Source: Candidatus Woesearchaeota archaeon
GTDB taxonomy: Archaea > Nanobdellota > Nanobdellia > Woesearchaeales > GW2011-AR4
NCBI GenBank assembly: GCA_016180235.1
Contig: JACPBQ010000005.1
Coordinates: 1 to 64,000, forward strand
Reading direction: 5' to 3'
Length of the DNA: 64,000 nt
The notes below the pieces were generated by a model. That model was not told where the DNA came from and did no database searches. It worked only from the letters and a program-made list of their open reading frames with translations. Both the position numbers and the translations under genes were made by a program. Every line of letters starts with the position of its first letter. The first letter of the stretch is position 1. Of the stretch, positions 57,081 through 64,000 are shown one piece after another.

Positions 57081-57392
57081 TTAACCGGAACCTCTTCCAG
57101 ATCTTGTCAATTGCCTTGCTTCTATTTCGGTTTCCCTGAGCATCAGAATATCACCAAGCTGTATAGGACCGCGAACATTCCTTCTTAAAACCTTATTCTT
57201 GTCGCGGCCGTCCAAAATCCTGCATCTCACCTGTATGGCTTCTCCTCTTGTTCCAGTCCTGCCCATGATTTCCTCTACTTTAGCAGGCCATGCCATTGAA
57301 AAATTAACGGAGCCTTTCGGCGCTTCCTGAACTACAGGCTTTTTTTCCCTTCTTTGCCTTTCTTCCGGATTTTTTTGTTTTTCGTCTGCCAT
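57081..57392 (-). CDS. rps28e: 30S ribosomal protein S28e
   Basis: [57 protein letters not shown]. Confidence 0.92.
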   Translation of the reverse strand: MADEKQKNPEERQRREKKPVVQEAPKGSVNFSMAWPAKVEEIMGRTGTRGEAIQVRCRILDGRDKNKVLRRNVRGPIQLGDILMLRETEIEARQLTRSGRGSG

Positions 57393-57397
57393 CTTTA

Positions 57398-57745
57398 TTA
57401 CTGCTTAGCTCTGCTTACCAGTTCCTTTATCAGGTTTTTTGCTTCGCCTTCCTGGATGACTGCAACGCTTCCTGTAGGCACCTGTATGCCTGCTGCTGCC
57501 CCTAATTCCTCCTTGCTGGGCACCTGGAAGCATGGAACATTCTTCTCCTCTGCTATCATTGGTATGTGCATTATTATCTCTGCAGGCTCCACATCTTTTG
57601 CGACTGCAACAAACTTTGCCTTTCCTTTTTCAATGGATTTTGTGGTCTCGTTTGTGCCTTTCTTTATCTTTCCTGTAGATTTAGCTACCTCTATAATTTC
57701 ATAGATTTTGTCCACCATTTCCTTCGGTATTTCTACAACTGCCAT
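57398..57745 (-). CDS. rpl7ae: 50S ribosomal protein L7Ae
   Basis: [43 protein letters not shown]. Confidence 0.95.
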   Translation of the reverse strand: MAVVEIPKEMVDKIYEIIEVAKSTGKIKKGTNETTKSIEKGKAKFVAVAKDVEPAEIIMHIPMIAEEKNVPCFQVPSKEELGAAAGIQVPTGSVAVIQEGEAKNLIKELVSRAKQ

Positions 57746-57938
57746 TTTGATTTCCTCCTTAATCTTGTTATGTGAGGCAATATAAGAAAATGAACCTCAC
57801 TCGGGCCATAATTTCTTACGGCCTTCATCATTTCATTGGTAAATTTGAGGAAAGAAAGGCTATTTAAAAAGGTTATTGTTTTTTGTAAATAAGTTCACGA
57901 AATACCCAATAATGATAAATAAATCTCCGCAACTATAG

Positions 57939-57976
57939 TGCGAAGCCTCGCTGTCTAGCACACGCTCGGCTTCGCA
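57939..57976. other. hairpin TGCGAAGCC...GGCTTCGCA
   Basis: 9-bp perfect arms, 20-nt loop. Confidence 0.7.
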
Positions 57977-58079
57977 TATCTATTAACATTTACTTTTGAT
58001 GCTTAAGTTGGTAACACCTTGTTTTCAAAAGTTATAGCAGCAGATACATATTTATACATCATTATAGAGTTTATAGCTT

Positions 58080-58796
58080 ATGTCAAATGAAATCATATTT
58101 TTGCTGTTAGCATTTATAATCTCGATATTCGCAACTCCCATCGGTTTTGGCAGCGCATTACTGCTGGTTCCATTGTCCTCTTTTTTGCTTCCAATTAAGA
58201 GCGCAATTGCAGTCCTGACCATATTTTTTATGGCAAGCAATGTAAGCAGGATAATTATTTTCAGGAAGCACATTGACTGGAAAATAACTCTTTTTATATT
58301 ATATGGAGCAATCCCTTTTGTTTTTGCCGGGGCGTTATTGCTTGTGTATGCCCCCAGCGATATTATTGAAAAAATACTGGGAATTATAATATTATTATAT
58401 GCAATCAATGACTATCTTAATATTACAAAAAAAGTAAAATTAAAAAATTATGCCATATCTATGGTTGGAGGATTATTTGGCTTTTTCTCTGGCATAATAG
58501 GAACAGGAAATGCCATAACTGCGGCATTATTAACCCACATGGGGATAAGAAAAGAGAGATTTATAGCGACAATGGCCATCACCGCACTTTTTGTCAATGC
58601 CATAAAAATAGGGATATACTCTAAGTTTGCCTTAGTCACAATAGATGACATTCCATTAGTAGCTGCTTTAATCATTATCGCTTTTGTTGGAGCTTATCTC
58701 GGAAAGAATCTTGTAAAAATGATTAAACCCGAGTTATTTAGGAGATTAGTGCTGATATTGTTGCTTGTGGTTTCATTGAAACTATTATTTTTTTGA
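58080..58796 (+). CDS. TauE/SafE family sulfite exporter-like membrane protein
   Basis: ATPIGFGSALLLVPLSSFLLP, GGLFGFFSGIIGTGNAITAALL. Confidence 0.88.
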   Translation: MSNEIIFLLLAFIISIFATPIGFGSALLLVPLSSFLLPIKSAIAVLTIFFMASNVSRIIIFRKHIDWKITLFILYGAIPFVFAGALLLVYAPSDIIEKILGIIILLYAINDYLNITKKVKLKNYAISMVGGLFGFFSGIIGTGNAITAALLTHMGIRKERFIATMAITALFVNAIKIGIYSKFALVTIDDIPLVAALIIIAFVGAYLGKNLVKMIKPELFRRLVLILLLVVSLKLLFF

Positions 58797-58866
58797 TTCC
58801 TTAACAGAAACTTATATAAATAAAGAATTCTTACCGTATTAACAATAGTTAACCGAGGTGGTTTTT

Positions 58867-59469
58867 ATGCACACATTGCCGAAATTGCCGTATGCTTATG
58901 ATGCTTTAGAGCCGCATATAGATGCCAAGACTATGGAGATACACCATACAAAGCATCACCAGGCCTATATTGACAAGCTTAATGGGGCTATAAAAGGGAC
59001 TGATTTTGAGGGCATGGAGCTCAACCACCTAATCAGGAATGTTGACACTCTGCCACAGGACATCAGGGCAACAGTCAGGAACAACGGCGGCGGGCATTCC
59101 AACCATTCTTTTTTCTGGGAGATAATGGGGCCAGATTGTGGTGGCGAGCCTTCTGGAGAAGTTGGAGATGCTATAAACGAAGCATTTGGAAGTTTTGACA
59201 AGTTCAAGGAAATTTTTGCAAATGCCGCTGTCAGCAGGTTTGGAAGCGGATGGGCATGGCTGATGGTTGAAGATGGAAGGTTAGGCATTACGTCAACGCC
59301 AAACCAGGACACTCCAATAATGGAAGGCAAAAAAGTTATTTTGGGATTGGATGTGTGGGAACATGCATACTATCTAAAGTACCAAAACAGAAGAGCAGAT
59401 TACATAGCGCAATGGTGGGATGTTGTAAATTGGGAGAAGGTCAATGAGCTGTTTGAAAAAGCGAGATAA
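58867..59469 (+). CDS. sod: Fe/Mn superoxide dismutase
   Basis: [48 protein letters not shown]. Confidence 0.95.
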   Translation: MHTLPKLPYAYDALEPHIDAKTMEIHHTKHHQAYIDKLNGAIKGTDFEGMELNHLIRNVDTLPQDIRATVRNNGGGHSNHSFFWEIMGPDCGGEPSGEVGDAINEAFGSFDKFKEIFANAAVSRFGSGWAWLMVEDGRLGITSTPNQDTPIMEGKKVILGLDVWEHAYYLKYQNRRADYIAQWWDVVNWEKVNELFEKAR

Positions 59470-59541
59470 TTATTCCACATTAAGCCCAAAACAATAATAT
59501 TTAAATAATATAGGAATAAAACAACAAAACGGATGGTTATA

Positions 59542-60123
59542 ATGGAACAAAAATCATTGCTGATAACAAAGGAAACAATCATAGCGGATATCGTGGAAAA
59601 ATACCCTGAAACCATAGAGCCATTAATGGAGATGGGAGTGCATTGCGTTGGCTGCCATGTAAGCCCTTATGAAACCCTTGAAGGCGGATTTAAGGGGCAT
59701 GGAATGACAGATGAGGATATAAGCGAAGCAGTAAAAAAGCTGAATGAAGTAGTGGCTAAAAACGGATCCTCACATGACAAAGAAGAAGAGTTTGACTTCT
59801 CCAAAGCTAAACTTGATATTACAGAAAAAGCTGCTGTCAAGATAAAGGCCCTAATAGGCCAGGAAAAGATGAAAGGGCTGAGAATTTCTGTCGTGCCTGG
59901 AGGATGCTCTGGATTCAAATACGGGATGGAACTTGACAGCAAGGCAAAAGAAACTGATGTTGTTGTAGAGGAAAAAGGGATAAAGGTCTTTGTTGACAGG
60001 AAAAGCATGGAAAGGCTTGACGGCTCTGTTGTTGATTATGTTGAGGCTTTGCAAGGAGCCGGATTTAAAATAGAAAATCCAAATTCAACGAAAAGCTGCG
60101 GATGCGGGAATAGTTTTCGCTAA
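59542..60123 (+). CDS. DUF1858-IscA/HesB fusion protein
   Basis: N-terminal ETIIADIVEKYPETIEPLMEMGVHCVGC then C-terminal A-type carrier VPGGCSGFKYGM...SCGCGNSF. Confidence 0.88.
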   Translation: MEQKSLLITKETIIADIVEKYPETIEPLMEMGVHCVGCHVSPYETLEGGFKGHGMTDEDISEAVKKLNEVVAKNGSSHDKEEEFDFSKAKLDITEKAAVKIKALIGQEKMKGLRISVVPGGCSGFKYGMELDSKAKETDVVVEEKGIKVFVDRKSMERLDGSVVDYVEALQGAGFKIENPNSTKSCGCGNSFR

Positions 60124-60830
60124 ATCTTCTTAGCCATCATACAAGTGAATGCATATGCTTTTTCTCCAAAAAAAACAGGGTAAAATGTATTATCACCCAA
60201 TGCAGTGAGTTTGAAATTTACCAATGGCTGGCTAACTGATTCCCTTAACACACCATATACCGAATAAAATTCCTGCATAACAGCTGATACTGTGCCATGA
60301 TACATACCCATTGCCTTCAATGCGCCCAATACCACATTGTAGCCATGATTTGGACTTGTGCGCTCATCAAATTCTATTGAAATTCCGGCATTGGCATGGT
60401 CGATTAATGATCTTCCCTGCGCAATTTGCGGTTCCATATACACTACTTTTGGCAGAGGAACCAAAGAAGCTAGTTGCTTTGCTTGTTCATCCAGCCCGGT
60501 AATAACCACAAAACTTTGAGTGCAAGCTGTTGTACTATGAACATCAATCACATAATCAAATGGTTTCAAACGATGAGTGAGATCTGCCGCAATTTGTTCC
60601 TCCCTGTTTCCGGTGGAATTCCCGGGAAATATCCTGTTCAGATCCGAATCCAGAAATCTTGTTCTTACATCTATTGCCTCTTCATTTGCTATTATCAGGT
60701 CCAATGTGCCTTTATCTGGACGCACTGTAACCAGTCTTTCAATTATATCCCTTCCAATCAGTTCATCGCCGTGCTGGCATCCGATGACTGCCGTACGCGG
60801 CGATCCAAAGCCGATAGTATAATGCTGCAT
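60120..60830 (-). CDS. succinylglutamate desuccinylase/aspartoacylase family protein
   Basis: GCQHGDELIG, DLNRIFPGN, VIDVHSTT. Confidence 0.85.
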   Translation of the reverse strand: MQHYTIGFGSPRTAVIGCQHGDELIGRDIIERLVTVRPDKGTLDLIIANEEAIDVRTRFLDSDLNRIFPGNSTGNREEQIAADLTHRLKPFDYVIDVHSTTACTQSFVVITGLDEQAKQLASLVPLPKVVYMEPQIAQGRSLIDHANAGISIEFDERTSPNHGYNVVLGALKAMGMYHGTVSAVMQEFYSVYGVLRESVSQPLVNFKLTALGDNTFYPVFFGEKAYAFTCMMAKKI

Positions 60831-60854
60831 GTTCTTTTATCCCCCTAAAATTTT

Positions 60855-60881
60855 TGCGGCTGCGGGAATAGTTTTAGGTAA
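60855..60881 (+). pseudogene. orphan 3' end of an IscA-like gene (CGCGNSFR*)
   Basis: 24/27 nt identity and identical peptide to 60097-60123, no ORF leading into it. Confidence 0.7.
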
Positions 60882-60883
60882 AT

Positions 60884-61393
60884 TCAGACCGAACTGAAAG
60901 TCATTTTCGTGAGAGTTCTTGTTTCTATTCCGTTTTCTTCCAGCATTTCAATCAAATACCCCAAACATCCGTTTGTTTCAATTCCCACATCATACCCCCA
61001 TCCGCTTTCCACTACCTGTTTCAGATATCCGCCAGCCATTAATATTGGTTTTTTGAATCCAACGACTAACTGAATAAATTTCTCATATTCAATTTCCGAA
61101 AAGAAAAGAAAACTTTCTGCTGTTTTGATAAAAAGCCTGTTTTGGGTTGCTCCAAGAGACTTGTAATAATTTGCAGTTGCCTCTAATTTTGATTCTGCCT
61201 CAAGAGTTATTACAGTGCCATTAAATCTTCGGACAAATCTTGCGAGATTTTTTACATATGGCATCCTATCAAAATGAGGATTATCCAATTTAATATAATA
61301 AAAAGGATGGACTACTATTGATAGAGTCTGCCCGTTCCGGAAATTATATGGGACCATTGAATATATTCCTGTTGAAATTTGCTCTAGTGCCAT
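60884..61393 (-). CDS. hypothetical protein
   Basis: ORF; MALEQIS start avoids overlap with upstream ORF. Confidence 0.5.
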   Translation of the reverse strand: MALEQISTGIYSMVPYNFRNGQTLSIVVHPFYYIKLDNPHFDRMPYVKNLARFVRRFNGTVITLEAESKLEATANYYKSLGATQNRLFIKTAESFLFFSEIEYEKFIQLVVGFKKPILMAGGYLKQVVESGWGYDVGIETNGCLGYLIEMLEENGIETRTLTKMTFSSV

Positions 61394-61394
61394 G

Positions 61395-61721
61395 TCAGTA
61401 TGGACCTCCCCATACATTTGTGAATTGTCTTCTTTCTTGCTTTTTTTCCTCAAATTTTTCTATAGTTACCGGGCCTGCATACAATTGGAGGAATTTATGT
61501 GCAACAAGATCTGATATTCTTGCCTCAAGAGCGAATTGCCTTCCTGTTGCCTCTATCACCAGGTGTCCATTTCTCCTTGCCATTGAGACCGACATTAAAC
61601 TTTTATAAGGGTCTTTTTTCATATAACGACTAATGGCCCTTTCCAGTACATCAAGACCTCTTTCGTAATGATGCAGCCTGTGTATGGTTATTTTGTATGA
61701 TGCTTCCATTTTTAATCTCAA
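61395..61721 (-). CDS. hypothetical protein
   Basis: 108-aa ORF. Confidence 0.5.
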   Translation of the reverse strand: MRLKMEASYKITIHRLHHYERGLDVLERAISRYMKKDPYKSLMSVSMARRNGHLVIEATGRQFALEARISDLVAHKFLQLYAGPVTIEKFEEKKQERRQFTNVWGGPY

Positions 61722-61753
61722 CCAGGGAAAATGATCTAATTTTCATGGATTCT

Positions 61754-62242
61754 CTAAAGAATTTGGAAGTACCTGGCTCCTAATATGACATGAGATAAAT
61801 TTATTACCTGTAATTCGTGGGATTGTGCAACACTACGCACTATTGCTCCCGTTTCTTGTATAAACAATGGTTGCCTTGCTCTGTAATAAAGACCAAAATT
61901 AAATCCTCCAAATCCCATATCAGTGCCTATTCTGGAACAAGGGGCATGTTGAGTAACTTCATCCATTTCCATATACAACCCTTGTTGAGTTTCAAGTGTA
62001 TATTCTATCCCCCCTCTAACATCCCCTGTAGCCTTAAAGGAGTTTCCTGTAGTCCTCTTAATCTGCTTCATAATCTCAGTTCTTGCAGCATCAAGGTAAT
62101 CTTTTCTTATAGAACCCACTACTAAAAACTCTTCAATATGATGAGCATTTTCTTGTTCTAGCTGCTCGGAAATCGTAAGTTCATTCATTTCCCTGAGTGT
62201 AGTCAAATCCCACATTTTTTCACCTAAATCAATTACCTCCAT
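61754..62242 (-). CDS. hypothetical protein
   Basis: 162-aa ORF. Confidence 0.5.
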   Translation of the reverse strand: MEVIDLGEKMWDLTTLREMNELTISEQLEQENAHHIEEFLVVGSIRKDYLDAARTEIMKQIKRTTGNSFKATGDVRGGIEYTLETQQGLYMEMDEVTQHAPCSRIGTDMGFGGFNFGLYYRARQPLFIQETGAIVRSVAQSHELQVINLSHVILGARYFQIL

Positions 62243-62334
62243 TAATTTTAATCCCTTTAGAAATCAAACAAACAACTTAAACTTTATGTCACAAAATCAT
62301 AAAATTTATAAATAAAAACTCAATTGTGTCTTTT

Positions 62335-62985
62335 ATGACAAATATATCCGACAAAATAAAAGTATTCCTGGATAATGATTTTATTATCAGAAGATGCCTC
62401 TTTCAGAATATCCTTAGCTTAAGGGCCCTTTCCAGGCACATAATCAAAGAAATTAATCTTGAGCAGGCGAATATGGATGCTGTTATGAGCGCGATAAGGA
62501 GGTACAAAAAGGACAACAAAGCAAAAGAAACCCAGAGAACTCAAAAAATTATTTCTGATGTGTCCATTAAGACTAAAGACAGGATTTTGGACGTATACCT
62601 GCCAAAAAACAAAGAAGTTCAGGCAAAAATAATCGAACTGAACAAGCACATTGATTTTGAGAAGGGAGAGATATTAAGAATAATCCAGGCCGAGCAGGGC
62701 ATAAGGGTGATTATAGAGGACAAAAATTTTAAGCATTTATCTGATATTTTTAATAAAAAGGATATAGTTTCCATAAACAGAAATTTAACAGAAATCAATA
62801 TTCAGTTTTCATTGCATGCTGCAAAAACACCCGGAATAATAGCATTGATAAGCTCAAGTTTGAATTCTGAAAACATCAATATCGTTGAGATTATGAGTTC
62901 TGCACCGGAATTAATTATCTTGCTTGATCAGAAAGACCTTATAAAAGCTTTATCAACATTAGAGAATCTAAAAAATATTTATTAA
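62335..62985 (+). CDS. ACT-domain-like regulatory protein
   Basis: Tandem ACT-like segments (AAKTPGIIALISSSLNSENINIVEIMSS...LIILLDQKDLIKAL). Confidence 0.6.
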   Translation: MTNISDKIKVFLDNDFIIRRCLFQNILSLRALSRHIIKEINLEQANMDAVMSAIRRYKKDNKAKETQRTQKIISDVSIKTKDRILDVYLPKNKEVQAKIIELNKHIDFEKGEILRIIQAEQGIRVIIEDKNFKHLSDIFNKKDIVSINRNLTEINIQFSLHAAKTPGIIALISSSLNSENINIVEIMSSAPELIILLDQKDLIKALSTLENLKNIY

Positions 62986-63413
62986 ACATCAACAACAACC
63001 AAAGCCTTGTAGCCGGCTTTTGTTTTCTCAACTTTGAACATGTGCAATGTAATGGCTTTGATGTCGTTCCTTAACTCGTGCTTTTCAGTGTTGATTTTTT
63101 CCCCGGATAATTCTGCATGCAGGCTATAATTACTATTCTTTTTTACTATTTTTATCTTTGAGCTCTTGAAAATCATTGAATAAGTGTCTTTTAAAAATAA
63201 TATCTCCGAGAGGAAATCAAACAATAGGTCCTCTGCATTTTTTGCGCTTAATTTGATTGTTTTTTTCTCTTTTTCACTGATTTTTTTTATATCTGCAGAT
63301 TCCTCAAAGATTGCATAAGCAGAATTCTCAAATAATTCATCAAGGTTTTTTCCATATGCCTCTATTGCAATGTCGGCAATGGCAACGTCTTCAAGAATTT
63401 TGTATTTTTTCAT
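62982..63413 (-). CDS. archease (RtcB activator)
   Basis: YKILEDVAIADIAIEAYGKNLDELFENSAYAIFE; MKKYK start. Confidence 0.88.
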   Translation of the reverse strand: MKKYKILEDVAIADIAIEAYGKNLDELFENSAYAIFEESADIKKISEKEKKTIKLSAKNAEDLLFDFLSEILFLKDTYSMIFKSSKIKIVKKNSNYSLHAELSGEKINTEKHELRNDIKAITLHMFKVEKTKAGYKALVVVDV

Positions 63414-63527
63414 TTCAACAATAAAATAATTTTTTAATAACAATAACCCGATTTTCAATAATAAACAAAGTTGGTTTAAATAATAAAACAATACAACATT
63501 AATAATAAAAATTATAATTTGCCGTCA

Positions 63528-64000
63528 TCAACCCTTGACATTCGCTATCGGAATCAATTTGACGACTCTCTTTGATATTCCTGCCTTATGCACAGTATCA
63601 ATGACTTCGTCTACATTCTTATAGGCTATGCCGGCTTCTTCCGCCAGTCCTGCCATTGAAACTGAACGCACGTAAATTCCCTTCTTTTCCATGTCTTTCT
63701 GCAGCTTATCGCCCCTGACTTCCCTTTTTGCCCTTGCCCTTGACATTGTCCTTCCGGAGCCATGCGCCGTTGAGCCCCAGGTCTGCTTCATTGCCCCTTC
63801 GGTTCCGACCAGCAGATAGGAACCGGTCTCCATTGAGCCCCCAATGATGACAGGCTGGCCTGTTTTTTTGAATAAAGTATTTAATTCTGGATGTCCTGGA
63901 GGGAAAGCGCGGGTTGAGCCTTTCCTGTGCACAATCAATTTTTTCTTTTTCCCATCAACTTCATGCTCTTCCAGCTTGGCTATATTATGCGCGACATCAT
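63528..64000 (-). CDS. rtcB: RtcB RNA ligase, C-terminal part (gene continues past window end)
   Basis: HRKGSTRAFPPGHPEL, GGSMETGSYLLVG, STAHGSGR; reading frame open to 64000. Confidence 0.93.
   Translation of the reverse strand, partial: DVAHNIAKLEEHEVDGKKKKLIVHRKGSTRAFPPGHPELNTLFKKTGQPVIIGGSMETGSYLLVGTEGAMKQTWGSTAHGSGRTMSRARAKREVRGDKLQKDMEKKGIYVRSVSMAGLAEEAGIAYKNVDEVIDTVHKAGISKRVVKLIPIANVKG

Noticed and set aside
57939-57976. Novel ncRNA at the TGCGAAGCC/GGCTTCGCA hairpin
   Set aside because: A simple 9-bp hairpin downstream-intergenic is adequately explained as a terminator or decayed repeat without more evidence

Overview
This 64 kb window is chromosomal DNA from an AT-rich archaeon. 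Evidence: the 3' end of a 23S rRNA gene, aEF-2, L7Ae, S28e, L24e, L35Ae, Rpo11/RpoL, archaeal LonB, Kae1, XPD, NreA, SMC, archaeal AlaRS, RtcB plus archease, and BHB-intron tRNAs. A DPANN lineage (Woesearchaeota/Pacearchaeota-like) is likely, but this is inference. Most of the window is housekeeping genes with many lineage-specific small, membrane or coiled-coil proteins between them. Strongest unusual signals: (1) four tRNA genes carrying about ten introns in total, including a tRNA-Asn with four introns and a tRNA-Ile with three, most of which fit bulge-helix-bulge or bulge-helix-loop geometry when folded by hand, with rtcB and archease in the same window; (2) a shared ~40-bp promoter/operator (ACTACT-N4-AGTAGT-like palindrome + AAAATAGAAAG + TATA) in front of five scattered accessory genes, including a PAS-GGDEF protein and a membrane coiled-coil/LysM/HTH protein; (3) a phased 11-bp iteron-like array (TGGGAMTATAT) upstream of a coiled-coil/HTH gene; (4) a duplicated TIR-like noncoding element; (5) a 210-aa gene inside 13-bp inverted repeats next to a nested stem-loop region; (6) a gene inserted at the 3' end of an IscA-type gene with the last codons duplicated on the far side; (7) inverted repeats and tandem hairpins next to xerA. 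No searches were run. All family calls come from reading motifs.
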